A program made the position numbers and the translations under genes. From Methyloprofundus sp. (GTDB lineage Bacteria; Pseudomonadota; Gammaproteobacteria; Methylococcales; Methylomonadaceae), in the NCBI GenBank assembly GCA_016592635.1, contig AP023240.1, positions 1,302,001 through 1,366,000 on the forward strand: DNA of 64,000 bases, written 5' to 3'. Positions within the stretch are counted from its first letter, which is position 1. The number at the start of each line of letters is the position of its first letter. This document shows, in pieces, positions 53,429 through 63,988 of the stretch. Under the pieces are notes generated by a model. The model was given only the letters and a program-made list of their open reading frames with translations, did no database searches and was not told the origin of the DNA.

Positions 53429-55681
53429 GTGAAAGTATTCAACAAATGGATAAGGAATTATTCCATGTTTTTTAAGGTTTTAATAGCGTGCTCCCTTTTG
53501 ATTCTATCGACTGGCGTATATTGCCAGTCTGATTTGAATATCGGCTCTCACCAAGCCACGGTAAAAAATAGTGCTAAGGATGAAATTACATTACCCATGC
53601 CTGGTGCCCTGATTTCAAAATGGTGGGATTATTTCAATGTTGATGATAAGACATTATTGCAGCGTATACACAAAGCTAAACAGCAATATGCTGCGCAGTT
53701 AAATTCTTTGACAAAACCGCAACAGCAGTCTGCTCAGCAATATCTTGATCGTTTAATTAAAAATTTATTAACTTTGAATAAACTGGCGTTAAAGGCTAAA
53801 AAAAGTCCTAAGGTCAGCGTTATTTCAGCTAAAGACAGCTATTCAATTGATGAATGGCTGGACATTAGCGATCAATTGCGTGTGCAACAATCCGAATTTA
53901 TAGATAACCAGAATCACATTGACACGCAAATAAGTGCCTTGCAAGAAGCCGAAAGTCAGCTAGACATCAAGCAACTTGAGTATGCCAAAATGACGGCAGG
54001 TAGTGGTGAAAAACTCGTATTTGGGCTACGTATTATGTTTGACCACTCTGCTATTGCCGTTAGCGCAGAGCGTCTTAAATTAAGCAAAAACACTTTAAAA
54101 AAACAAAGCAAACGTATCAATAAACTGATTGAATTGAACAAGTTGGCGAGTACAAGACTACAGGTAAGTTCACAATATTTAGTGCAATTAAATGTTCGTA
54201 TTGTACAACTGCAACAGCAACTGACACAGAAACAGCAAGCTTTGCATACAAAGCTTGCTGACTCGATGGGTATCATTGAAAATTCCCCGACATCGAGTAG
54301 TCAGGCCAGAATGCATGATCAGGAAGTGATAAAACTTATGATCAGGCAGAATGCTTTAAGCCTTGAACTTGCTTCTCTGCAAGCAAAAAAAGACCTAGCT
54401 TCTCTTTTGAGCGCAACAGACAAACATCGCAATGATGATATTCAAAAGCACTTACAACACTGGCAGGATCTGATGACAGCCAGTCGAGAGAAATCGCTTA
54501 TTTGGTATAAAGATTCCGTCAATGAATTAACGCGTATTCAGGATGAAATATTGCAACAAAAAAATGCCAATAAAGCCAATATTAACTTGCAAAAATCACT
54601 CGCTCAACGCCAGCAGCTAACTCAAGGCAGTCTGGTTGAATTAAGGCATTTAGATATCAGGCAAAATACCCTAGATGCGCTCAGCCAGGAAGTGGATAAG
54701 CGCTTTCTTTTACACTCTGGTAAGCTAGCCTATTTACTCGGTTGGAGTAGCTCGCAAGCAGAAGATTTTCTGGATGGAATGATTTCCTGGGCTAAATTAC
54801 CTTTGTTTAGTATTGGATCAACGCCGGTCACGGCGGCTGGATTGGCACGAGTGGTATTAATCATTGCCATCGCTGGGTTACTTTCCTCGCTATTGCGCCG
54901 CAGCATGGACAGATTAGCGGAAAGAATTGAGGCCAATGATAAAGGTGTATCGGTATTTTATACCGTCGGTCGTTTAATGCATTATGTCATTTTACTATTA
55001 GGCATAATCATTGCGCTGTCTTCGATCGGTCTGGATTTCAGTAGCCTGACTCTGGTCGCAGGTGCATTGAGTGTGGGGATTGGTTTTGGCCTGCAATCCA
55101 TCGTTAATAATTTTGTTTCAGGACTTATTTTGCTGTTTGAAGGGACAATCAAAGTAGGTGATTTTATTGAACTTGATTCCAATGTCATGGGCACAGTACG
55201 GGAAATTAATGTGCGCAACACTCAGGTCAATACGCCTGATAATGTTGATGTCATTGTTCCCAATTCGCTGCTGGTCAGCGGTAAAGTCACCAACTGGACG
55301 CTGCGTGAAGAGAATAGACGTATACATGTTCCCTTTGGCGTGGCTTATGGCTCGGATAAGGAATTAGTAAAAAAAGCCGTTTTAGAGGCTGCTTCCCGTG
55401 TTCCTTATACTTGTAAACCCAGGCACAGACATAAAAATAGAGATGCTATACAGTGCTGGCTGGTAAAATTTGGTGATAGCAGTCTGGATTTTGAATTAGT
55501 GGTCTGGATTAACAGGGAGGCGGTCAGAAAACCACCAATGGTTTATGCAGCTTATTTATGGGAAATTGAAAGCAGTCTGCGTGAATATGGTATAGAAATA
55601 CCTTTTCCGCAACGGGACTTGCATTTACGCTCCGGTTTTGAGAAAAAGCCTTACGAACCTAGCAGTTTGATGTATAAATGA
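53429..55681 (+). CDS. Mechanosensitive ion channel, MscS superfamily (MscK/YbdG-like)
   Basis: Up to 750 residues. The nominal start GTG 53429 lies inside a 25-bp repeat (TATTTTCACAGC-type, also at 14010), so ATG 53465 (MFFKVLIACSLLIL, a signal peptide, 738 residues) may be correct. A long coiled-coil periplasmic region (residues about 55-440) precedes membrane helices (LARVVLIIAIAGLLSSLL; HYVILLLGIIIALSSIGLDFS), then the MscS pore and beta domain (GFGLQSIVNNFVSGLILLFEGTIKVGDFIE, NTQVNTPDNVDVIVPNS). Releases solutes at hypo-osmotic shock. The gene is followed by trkH and trkA, so the region handles turgor. Confidence 0.9.
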   Translation: MKVFNKWIRNYSMFFKVLIACSLLILSTGVYCQSDLNIGSHQATVKNSAKDEITLPMPGALISKWWDYFNVDDKTLLQRIHKAKQQYAAQLNSLTKPQQQSAQQYLDRLIKNLLTLNKLALKAKKSPKVSVISAKDSYSIDEWLDISDQLRVQQSEFIDNQNHIDTQISALQEAESQLDIKQLEYAKMTAGSGEKLVFGLRIMFDHSAIAVSAERLKLSKNTLKKQSKRINKLIELNKLASTRLQVSSQYLVQLNVRIVQLQQQLTQKQQALHTKLADSMGIIENSPTSSSQARMHDQEVIKLMIRQNALSLELASLQAKKDLASLLSATDKHRNDDIQKHLQHWQDLMTASREKSLIWYKDSVNELTRIQDEILQQKNANKANINLQKSLAQRQQLTQGSLVELRHLDIRQNTLDALSQEVDKRFLLHSGKLAYLLGWSSSQAEDFLDGMISWAKLPLFSIGSTPVTAAGLARVVLIIAIAGLLSSLLRRSMDRLAERIEANDKGVSVFYTVGRLMHYVILLLGIIIALSSIGLDFSSLTLVAGALSVGIGFGLQSIVNNFVSGLILLFEGTIKVGDFIELDSNVMGTVREINVRNTQVNTPDNVDVIVPNSLLVSGKVTNWTLREENRRIHVPFGVAYGSDKELVKKAVLEAASRVPYTCKPRHRHKNRDAIQCWLVKFGDSSLDFELVVWINREAVRKPPMVYAAYLWEIESSLREYGIEIPFPQRDLHLRSGFEKKPYEPSSLMYK

Positions 55682-55730
55682 TTTTTTTTATGGCATTAAC
55701 GGATCTCTGTTTAACTGAGGTTGTATATTC

Positions 55731-57197
55731 ATGACAGAACGCATTACATCATTAATGTACGCCATACGGTTTCCGGTGGTCTTTAAATATACGGCACAAT
55801 TAACTCTGGTACAGGCAGGTTTAATTTTATTGCCCTTTTGTGTTGCCTTGTTTTATGCGGAATATACACTGGCACTGCGCTACTTTGCCATGTCCGGTCT
55901 ACTAACTCTGATGGCTTTACCTTTTTTACGCTTATCTGTTCCTGGGCGCATTCAAACTAACGAAGCATTCATAATTACTGTCATTACTTTCTTAATGGGT
56001 GCAGCAGTAATGGTTTATCCGTTTATGGGGACTGAGTTAGCGTTTCTTGATGCATTATTTGAAGCCGTTTCAGGCATCACCACGACAGGCTTATCAACTG
56101 TCACAGAGCTTGAAAGCAAACCAAAAAGTTTTCTTTTTGCCCGTGCCTGGATGCAGTGGTATGGCGGCCTGGGCTTTGTTGTCCTGGCGATTGCCTTGAT
56201 GATGGGGCAGCCCTCGGCCTATCGTCGTCTGCTCGGACAGGAAGTTGAGCATGAGGAGATTATTGTTGGTATTCGTAGCCATGCTCGACAGGTCACCTGG
56301 GTGTATCTGCTACTGACTGTTTTTGCTACCCTTTTGCTGTATTTATGGGGAGTGGATGGCTTTACGGCAATTGTCCATGTGTTAAGTGCTGTTTCAACAG
56401 GTGGTTTTTCCAGCTTTAATAATAATCTAGCCGGGTTTGATTCCTGGTCAATTGAATTAATTGTGTCGTTAACAGGGTTATTGGGGGCGATCTCTTTTCC
56501 TTTATATTACCGTCTTTATCAGCAAGGCTTTAGTAAACTGCTATCAGTCACGGAAACCTATGCGCTGTTTTTTCTGATTTTGGGCGTTGCCGTTGCTCTG
56601 ATGTTGATTTTATCGATAACGGGAGGGCTGGACTACTTGACATCACTTCAACAGGCCTTGCTTTTAGCCATTTCAGCACAAACGACGACAGGGTTTAGTA
56701 GCTTAAATAGTGCATTACTTGACCCCCTGGTACTGGGAGTTTTGATATTTTCAATGGCGGTGGGGGGAGACATAGGTTCAACCGCCGGTGGTTTTAAGGT
56801 ATTGCGTTTCCTGATCCTGTTAAGGTTAATGCACGATACTATTCAGCGCACTGCAACGGCGGAACATGCGGTTTGTGAGCCTCAACTGGCTGCTAAGGCG
56901 ATTAGCCCGGAAGAAATAAGCTCAGTTTTGAGCTTACTGGGCTGGTTTATCGTTTTGATTTTTGCTTCCTGGCTCCCTTTTATTGCACTGGGTTATCCGC
57001 CGCTAAATGCACTATTTGAAGTGGTTTCCGCTACGGCAACGGTTGGTTTATCTGCAGGGGTTACACAAGCAGGTTTACAACCGGCACTAAAACTTATACT
57101 GTGTATTGATATGTTGGCAGGGCGTCTTGAAATGATCGCTTTGCTGGTTTTCTTGTATCCCAAAACATGGTTTGGAAGGAGAATAGAGGTTAAATGA
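55731..57197 (+). CDS. TrkH-family potassium uptake membrane subunit
   Basis: 488 residues, full length for the family. Four P-loop pore units, each with a Gly-containing filter, are visible: ISGITTTGLSTVTE, AVSTGGFSSF, SAQTTTGFSSL and ATATVGLSAGVT. Flanking M1/M2 helices repeat four times. Uses the KTN/RCK regulatory protein encoded next to it. Its stop overlaps the trkA start (ATGA), so both are made together. K+ uptake at inner membrane; with KefB-like efflux at 49495 and MscS at 53429 the region holds uptake, export and emergency release of ions. Confidence 0.92.
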   Translation: MTERITSLMYAIRFPVVFKYTAQLTLVQAGLILLPFCVALFYAEYTLALRYFAMSGLLTLMALPFLRLSVPGRIQTNEAFIITVITFLMGAAVMVYPFMGTELAFLDALFEAVSGITTTGLSTVTELESKPKSFLFARAWMQWYGGLGFVVLAIALMMGQPSAYRRLLGQEVEHEEIIVGIRSHARQVTWVYLLLTVFATLLLYLWGVDGFTAIVHVLSAVSTGGFSSFNNNLAGFDSWSIELIVSLTGLLGAISFPLYYRLYQQGFSKLLSVTETYALFFLILGVAVALMLILSITGGLDYLTSLQQALLLAISAQTTTGFSSLNSALLDPLVLGVLIFSMAVGGDIGSTAGGFKVLRFLILLRLMHDTIQRTATAEHAVCEPQLAAKAISPEEISSVLSLLGWFIVLIFASWLPFIALGYPPLNALFEVVSATATVGLSAGVTQAGLQPALKLILCIDMLAGRLEMIALLVFLYPKTWFGRRIEVK

Positions 57198-57871
57198 GAA
57201 TCGTTTTTCTAGGTGCCGGTTCTTTAGCGGTTATGACCGCTAATGCACTGTTAAAAAATGGGCATGATGTGATTATTATTGAAAAGGACAAAACGTTGAT
57301 TGAAACTTTGTCAGCTGACCTTGAGTGTGGTTTTGTCCATGGCGATGGCAGTAAACCAGCCATTCTACGCGAAACAAATCCTACCGATGTTGATTATTTG
57401 TTTTGCCTGACAGGCAGTGATCAGGTCAATATTATTACCAGTCTGCTGGGTCGTTCACTCGGCTTCAACAGGGTGATCACCAAAATTGAAGACCCGGAAT
57501 TTGAACATATCTGTATTGAACTGGGTTTAAAAGACACGATTGTTCCCGACCAGGCAATTGGCCGCTATCTGGCTGATATGATTGAAGGCCAGGACTTATT
57601 GGCATTGAGTGCTGTAATCAAGGATGACGCGCGGGTTTTTTCTTTTGTTATTCATGCAGAAAATGAAGTATTAATGAATGCATTACAATTGCCCGATGAG
57701 AGCAGAATCATGTGTCTTTATCGTGATGGAAAATTTAAAATTCCAGGTGCTGGTTATGTCTATAAAATAGGCGATGAAGTGGTGATATTAACGCATAGCT
57801 GTAACCTTCCCTGGTTAAATAAGCAGTTATTGATGAGACCGGAAGCAATGGACCTGGAAGGTAAGCCATGA
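57194..57871 (+). CDS. TrkA/KtrA-like K+ channel regulatory protein
   Basis: 225 residues, one RCK unit (E. coli TrkA has two). Rossmann part begins MRIVFLGAGSLAVMTANALL, with the GxGxxA nucleotide loop and the acidic end of strand 2 (VIIIEKD), followed by LTGSDQVNI; the C-terminal TrkA_C part holds DARVFSFVIHAENEVLMNAL and IMCLYRDGKFKIPGAG. Binds NADH/NAD+ or ATP/ADP and gates TrkH. Start overlaps the trkH stop by 4 bp. As a single-unit protein it resembles KtrA-type subunits, which act as octameric rings. Confidence 0.9.
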   Translation: MRIVFLGAGSLAVMTANALLKNGHDVIIIEKDKTLIETLSADLECGFVHGDGSKPAILRETNPTDVDYLFCLTGSDQVNIITSLLGRSLGFNRVITKIEDPEFEHICIELGLKDTIVPDQAIGRYLADMIEGQDLLALSAVIKDDARVFSFVIHAENEVLMNALQLPDESRIMCLYRDGKFKIPGAGYVYKIGDEVVILTHSCNLPWLNKQLLMRPEAMDLEGKP

Positions 57872-57972
57872 TTTATATTATCCAGATCGGTTTCTAAACT
57901 TATAATGCAATAGAATCTCAACACTTTTTACTTGGCAAAGACCATTGTAATATAAGGCTAGATTCGCTATGA

Positions 57973-58278
57973 TTAAAAATAATTCCTGATTTTCTCCCAA
58001 AAGGAGGCGCTTGGTGCTTCATTGCATTCTGCAATGAGTGCGGGAATTAACTGGTCTGTTTTATCAGTATCAATTTCAGCCACGACAGGCAGACCTTTTT
58101 TGCTGAATCCGTCAACCCAATAGACTATTTTAAGTTTATTCTTACCGTCCAGCATTAAAAATTCTTCGCAGCTCATTTCAGCTAGGTTCTGTGGTGCGGC
58201 CATCACTGGAGATATTAAAGTTGTCGCAAGTAATGTAGCGCTCAACACTGCAATTGTTACGTTTGATTGCATTTTCAT
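57973..58278 (-). CDS. HdeA/HdeB-family acid-stress periplasmic protein
   Basis: 101 residues with signal peptide (AVLSATLLATTLISPVMA). The mature part has the HdeA/HdeB-type order: MSCEEFLMLD, KIVYWVDGFSKKG, then PALIAECNEAPSASFWEKI. Two Cys (SCEEF and AECNEA) are placed to form the family disulfide. These chaperones bind unfolding periplasmic proteins at low pH. It shares its strand with the LOG, gpmI and eno genes but is separated from them by 127 bp with a palindromic repeat. With YfdX, Deg and KefB-like proteins in the window it completes a periplasmic stress set. Confidence 0.85.
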   Translation of the reverse strand: MKMQSNVTIAVLSATLLATTLISPVMAAPQNLAEMSCEEFLMLDGKNKLKIVYWVDGFSKKGLPVVAEIDTDKTDQLIPALIAECNEAPSASFWEKIRNYF

Positions 58279-58365
58279 TTTTTATTCCCCTGTTACTTAT
58301 TAAAGATTTCTAAAATATTGTTTTACTATGGATTTATGATTTAATAATACCCGAAACGGCAATTT

Positions 58366-58394
58366 GATGTGCTGAGGTACGAAGCACATCCTAC
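58366..58394. repeat. GTAGGATGTG palindromic repeat, copy 5 (short)
   Basis: GATGTGCTGAGGTACGAAG followed directly by CACATCCTAC; the central part is deleted relative to the copies at 44392 and 62639. The flanking TTTAATAATACC is shared with the copy at 62639, so the repeat unit extends beyond the palindrome. Only 12 bp after the end of the LOG gene. Confidence 0.7.
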
Positions 58395-58405
58395 ACTTCT
58401 GTGTA

Positions 58406-59353
58406 TTATTTATCACAGTCAGGAAACAACAATTCACCCTTGATATGATACCAGTTCAAAATATCATCCCATGCTTCCTGTGCTGTTTCTGCATACCAGA
58501 ACAACTCCCTGTCTTCAAAATCAATCACTCCTTCATCGGCCAGAAAATCAACATCAAACGCCTTGCGCCAATAGTCCTTACCTACCAGAATAACAGGCAG
58601 AGGTTTAATGGTTCGAGTCTGTATCAGGGTTAGCGTGACAAAGAGTTCATCTAGCGTACCATAACCACCCGGGAATACCACCAGTGCTTTAGCCCGTAGC
58701 ATAAAATGCATTTTACGCATGGCAAAATAATGAAATCTAAAACAAAGTTCAGGGCTAATATAGGGGTTTGGAAACTGTTCATGAGGCAAAGTAATATTAA
58801 GCCCGACTGTTTTAGCTCCGACATCATAGGCTCCCCGATTAGCGGCTTCCATTATGCCAGGGCCTCCTCCGGTCATTACTAACAAGCGACAATCCGACAC
58901 ACCTTTACCGGATTTACCCACTATCTGTCCAAACTCACGGGCAATATCATAGTAGTGGCTTTTTGCCAGAATACGTTCTGCTATCGCCAGCTTTTTTTGC
59001 AGATCGATATTATCAGGAGAATGTGCCAGTGCTTCACGAAATGCTTTAGTACGTCTGGCTGCAACAGCAGGCTCGACAATACGCGTACTTCCGTAAACCA
59101 CAATAGTATGTTCAACGCCATGTTCTGTCAACAGTAACTCTGCTTTAAGAAAATCGAGTTGCAAACGTACTGAACGCACATCATCACGATCCAGAAAATC
59201 GGTATCCTGATCGGGCTGGCGATAAGCGGCACTTGAGAGTAATTTCTGTATGCGTTTTGGAGCGTCAGGGTCTTCTTCTACTGGTTTTGGTGTTTGCCAG
59301 GGTAAAAGTTCAATATGCTGTGCGCCAGGTGGCTCTGGGATTTGTTTTTTCAT
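58406..59353 (-). CDS. LOG-family / TIGR00730 Rossmann-fold protein
   Basis: 315 residues. The LOG signatures are clear: GGGPGIMEAANRGA and PGGYGTLDELF, along with FHYFAMRKMHFML. LOG proteins are phosphoribohydrolases for cytokinin-type nucleotides in plants and bacteria; bacterial homologues are also called PpnN-like and can cleave nucleoside monophosphates. A N-terminal extension of about 80 residues (helical, acidic) is typical of the longer bacterial type. Stands on the minus strand about 100 bp downstream of gpmI, so the gpmI transcript may continue into it. Confidence 0.88.
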   Translation of the reverse strand: MKKQIPEPPGAQHIELLPWQTPKPVEEDPDAPKRIQKLLSSAAYRQPDQDTDFLDRDDVRSVRLQLDFLKAELLLTEHGVEHTIVVYGSTRIVEPAVAARRTKAFREALAHSPDNIDLQKKLAIAERILAKSHYYDIAREFGQIVGKSGKGVSDCRLLVMTGGGPGIMEAANRGAYDVGAKTVGLNITLPHEQFPNPYISPELCFRFHYFAMRKMHFMLRAKALVVFPGGYGTLDELFVTLTLIQTRTIKPLPVILVGKDYWRKAFDVDFLADEGVIDFEDRELFWYAETAQEAWDDILNWYHIKGELLFPDCDK

Positions 59354-59453
59354 AATCTATTTTCCTGTTTATTTTTTTTGTAGATTGATAACAAAGTATT
59401 TATTGCTTGTACAGCATCTCCGAAGTAAGCGATAAAATAAATATCCTCTTACT

Positions 59454-60974
59454 TTAAGAACCAGAACCTTTAAGCAATAGACTGTTACCTGTCATTTCTT
59501 CAGGTTTGGATATCTCTAGCAAATCCAGAATAGTCGGTGCAACGTCGGCAAGGCCCCGGCCGATACCCAGTTTTGCGCCTGGATGTCCTAATAATAGAAA
59601 AGGGACTGGGTAGACTGTATGCCGGGTATGAGGTTGTCCTGTTTCCGGATCAACCATTTCATCACAATTACCGTGATCTGCCGTTAACAAAACACGCCAA
59701 TTTCTGGCCAAAGCAGCCTGGATAATACGGTGGCTTTGCAGGTCCAGGGTTTCAACAGCACGTAGGATAGCGTTTGGTTTTGCCGTATGACCGACCATAT
59801 CACCATTAGCAAAATTAACCAGCACGAAATGATATTTATCTTTGTTTACCGCTTGAATGACACAGTCTGCAACAGATTCTGCACTCATTTCAGGCTCAAG
59901 ATCATAGGTTGAAACCCGGGGTGAAGGGATAATTTGACGATCTTCACCAGAAAAAGGTTCTTCCCTGCCACCACTAAAGAAATAGGTGACATGTGGGTAT
60001 TTTTCCGTTTCAGCACAGTGAAATTGTTTTAGTCCCACATTGGCAATGACTTCAGCTAGAACCTGTTTGGGATGTAGGGGAGGGAATAGTACTGATGGAA
60101 ATTTTGCATCATATTGCGTCATGCACAATAAGCGGCGAGTGCCTGTCGATTTACGGTCAAATTCAGTAAAATCTTCAAGACTGATGGCGGTTGCAAGTTG
60201 ACGAGCACGGTCGCTACGAAAATTGAATAGCAACACGGGCTCTTCTTGTTGAATGAGTGGCGCTGATGGATTGTCTATCACTGTTGGCTGGATAAATTCG
60301 TCGTTTTCCTTGCGTAGATAGGCACTTTTAACAGCCTCAAGTGCAGATGATGCATGCAGCCCTTCACCCAGTATCATTGCATTCCAGGCAACCTGGGTAC
60401 GCTCCCAGTTCTTGATTCGATCCATGGCAAAGTAACGTCCACTAACACTGGCGATATAGCCTGTTTCTAGTTGTGCAAGTGCACACTCAAGTTGTTTGAT
60501 ATAGTTCAACGCAGAGCGGGGCGCAGTATCACGACCGTCAGTAATTACGTGAATGACAGGTTCAGCGCCCATTTCTTTAATTAATGGCAATAAGTGTAAT
60601 AGGTGATCAATATGAGAATGGACTCCACCATTAGATACCAGGCCAATTAAGTGAATTCGTCGGGCATTGGGCAACACTTCAATCCAGGCAGGGTGTTGCA
60701 TTACTTCCCTGTTAGTTAATGCTTTACTGATTCTTTCTAGATCCTGTTCCAGAATTCGCCCGGCACCGAGTGTTAGATGACCTACTTCAGAATTCCCGAA
60801 CTGACCATCTGGCAAACCAACCGCATCACCAGATGCTTGTAAAGCCGTATGAGGTGCGGTTGCAAAATAATGATCCAGGTGAGGGGTATAAGCTTGTGCC
60901 CAGCCATTATGAACACGGTTGGGGTTGAGACCAAATCCATCAAGGATGATAAGTAAAACGGGGTGGGGTTTCAT
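59454..60974 (-). CDS. gpmI: 2,3-bisphosphoglycerate-independent phosphoglycerate mutase
   Basis: 506 residues, normal length. N-terminal alkaline-phosphatase-like metal site ILIILDGFG, catalytic Ser in QFGNSEVGH, GRYFAMDRIKNWERT, VNFANGDMVGHTAKP and LLTADHGNCDEM supply the two-Mn2+ centre. Interconverts 3- and 2-phosphoglycerate. Starts at 60974, 94 bp downstream of eno on the same strand, so the two consecutive glycolytic steps are adjacent; the co-location is not usual in gammaproteobacteria. Confidence 0.95.
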   Translation of the reverse strand: MKPHPVLLIILDGFGLNPNRVHNGWAQAYTPHLDHYFATAPHTALQASGDAVGLPDGQFGNSEVGHLTLGAGRILEQDLERISKALTNREVMQHPAWIEVLPNARRIHLIGLVSNGGVHSHIDHLLHLLPLIKEMGAEPVIHVITDGRDTAPRSALNYIKQLECALAQLETGYIASVSGRYFAMDRIKNWERTQVAWNAMILGEGLHASSALEAVKSAYLRKENDEFIQPTVIDNPSAPLIQQEEPVLLFNFRSDRARQLATAISLEDFTEFDRKSTGTRRLLCMTQYDAKFPSVLFPPLHPKQVLAEVIANVGLKQFHCAETEKYPHVTYFFSGGREEPFSGEDRQIIPSPRVSTYDLEPEMSAESVADCVIQAVNKDKYHFVLVNFANGDMVGHTAKPNAILRAVETLDLQSHRIIQAALARNWRVLLTADHGNCDEMVDPETGQPHTRHTVYPVPFLLLGHPGAKLGIGRGLADVAPTILDLLEISKPEEMTGNSLLLKGSGS

Positions 60975-61067
60975 GGTAATTCAACTGTTGTGTTATGAAA
61001 AATTAAAGGTCTCTAAAAGTATATTTTACTAAGTCATTAAACACTATTTTTTTATGATTCATATTTC

Positions 61068-62435
<1,368 letters not shown>

Positions 62436-62487
62436 CTATTTTTACGCTATCGATTGTGCTATTTGAGTATGGTTGTACTTATTTAGT

Positions 62488-62534
62488 AGGCCAATTTGGC
62501 CAGAACTGATCGGGAGAACCGGCCTTATTGGCCG
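62488..62534. promoter_or_regulatory. Paired palindromes upstream of eno and the MFS gene
   Basis: AGGCCAATTTGGCCA (62488-62502) and CGGCCTTATTGGCCG (62520-62534), centres 32 bp apart. The first overlaps a plausible eno -35 on the minus strand. The region separates the divergent eno and MFS genes (62364-62758); apart from this pair and the repeat at 62639 I see nothing else in it. Confidence 0.45.
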
Positions 62535-62638
62535 TATGGTTACGCACCTGATGATAAAGCTTTGACGAAAAAGAAGCTGTCATAGATAATGTTTCTGTTA
62601 AGGATTCAGGATTTAATAATACCTGGTACTGTTAAGCT

Positions 62639-62704
62639 GTAGGATGTGCTGAGGTACGAAGCGCATCACATGCAAATATGTGCTTCGTACCTCAGCACAT
62701 CCTT
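62639..62704. repeat. GTAGGATGTG palindromic repeat, copy 6 (long, near perfect)
   Basis: GTAGGATGTGCTGAGGTACG at 62639-62658 is complementary to the right arm ending ATCCTT at about 62704; the centre keeps AAGCGCATCACATG. Flanks (TTTAATAATACC left, TATTATTAA right) are partly complementary, suggesting longer ends. Lies 55 bp ahead of the MFS gene. Confidence 0.8.
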
Positions 62705-62758
62705 TTCGTATATTATTAACTTATTTAAATCACAGCCTACTAAGGATAAGGAGTTTAT

Positions 62759-63988
62759 GTGCTAGCTTGGTTCATGTGGGGGCTTGCCTCACTGTATTTT
62801 TTATTTGATTTTATCAATCAGGTCATTCCGGCAGCATTAGGGCCTGAATTAAGAACTGCATTTAATGCCGATGCGACTACTTTTGGGTTAATCTCTTCTT
62901 GTTATTTTTATTCCTATGCTTTATTGCAAATACCCGTGGGGTTAAGCGTAGACCGGTTTGGGCCACGTAGGCCGTTAACAGTAGCCGCTATCGTGGCGGG
63001 TACGGGCTGCCTGTTATTTTCTATGGCAGATTCCCCCCTAACAGCCGCTATGACACGCATGTTGGTAGGTGCAGGTGCCGCGTTTTCATTTGTTTCTTGC
63101 TTAAAACTGGTAGCCAACTGGTTCCCGGCTAATCGTTTTGCAACGCTAGTGGGCTTGACCAATATCATTGGCATGATTGGCGCTATCAGTGGTGAGGGAC
63201 CTATTGCTGCTCTGGGTGAAAAGCTGGGCTGGCAGGAGACCTTATGGATTATTGCAGCACTTGGGTGGTCACTGGCATTGATTATTTTTGTACTGCTCCA
63301 AGATAAACCTGCGGGTGATAGCCATGCGCCTGCCATTGCCAAATCAGCTATCTGGTCAAATCTTCGTTATTTACTTAGGCAACGTGATGCCTGGCTAGTG
63401 GGTCTTTATGCGGCAACCATTAATACCAGTTTTATTGCTTTTGCTGCGCTCTGGGGGAGTGAATTTATCCATACCGCTTTTGATGTCACTTTTGTACAGG
63501 CCGCTAGCATTACCTCTTTAGTTTTCGTCGGTGCCATCCCCGGTAGTTTCTTCTTTGGCTGGTTGTCCGATAAGATTCAACGCTTTAAACTACCGATGCT
63601 GATAGGATCTGGGGGAGGGTTGTTAAGTCTGTGCGTGTTGCTCTATGTCCCTGCTTTACCTTTAGGGGCTGTTTATGGCTTGTTGTTTTCACTGGGCTTT
63701 TTTTGTTGTGGTAATGTGGTTGCGTATGCCTATAATGCAAGCATTGGCTCTGAAGGCGCAGAAGGGTTATCTCTGGGCTACACCAATACTTGGCTTATTG
63801 GCGGTAGCGCCTTGTTTCAGCCTTTGATCGGCTGGTTACTGGATAAACATAGTATGGAAAATCACAGCCAACATGTTAGTGCTTTTACCCCAGCCGATTT
63901 TCAATTTGCATTAAGCTCTATTGTTATTTGTTTACTCATTGCTTTTATTTGCGCCTTGCTGATAAAAGAAAATTATAAAAAAAACTAA
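62759..63988 (+). CDS. MFS transporter
   Basis: 409 residues, starting at GTG 62759 with AAGGAG 5 nt upstream (the ATG 2 bp earlier is in another frame and stops at once). Twelve membrane helices; MFS loop 2-3 motif is GLSVDRFGPRRPLTV and the loop 8-9 equivalent is GWLSDKIQRFKLP. PVGLSVDRFGPRRP and a central loop (KPAGDSHAPAIAKS) fit sugar-phosphate or nitrate/anion antiport types, but the substrate is not clear. Divergent from eno; not obviously part of any operon in the window. Confidence 0.88.
   Translation: MLAWFMWGLASLYFLFDFINQVIPAALGPELRTAFNADATTFGLISSCYFYSYALLQIPVGLSVDRFGPRRPLTVAAIVAGTGCLLFSMADSPLTAAMTRMLVGAGAAFSFVSCLKLVANWFPANRFATLVGLTNIIGMIGAISGEGPIAALGEKLGWQETLWIIAALGWSLALIIFVLLQDKPAGDSHAPAIAKSAIWSNLRYLLRQRDAWLVGLYAATINTSFIAFAALWGSEFIHTAFDVTFVQAASITSLVFVGAIPGSFFFGWLSDKIQRFKLPMLIGSGGGLLSLCVLLYVPALPLGAVYGLLFSLGFFCCGNVVAYAYNASIGSEGAEGLSLGYTNTWLIGGSALFQPLIGWLLDKHSMENHSQHVSAFTPADFQFALSSIVICLLIAFICALLIKENYKKN

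Noticed and set aside
53429..53464. GTG 53429 as the firm start of the mechanosensitive channel
   Set aside because: The first codons lie in a dispersed repeat; I keep the longer frame in the coordinates but consider ATG 53465 as likely.
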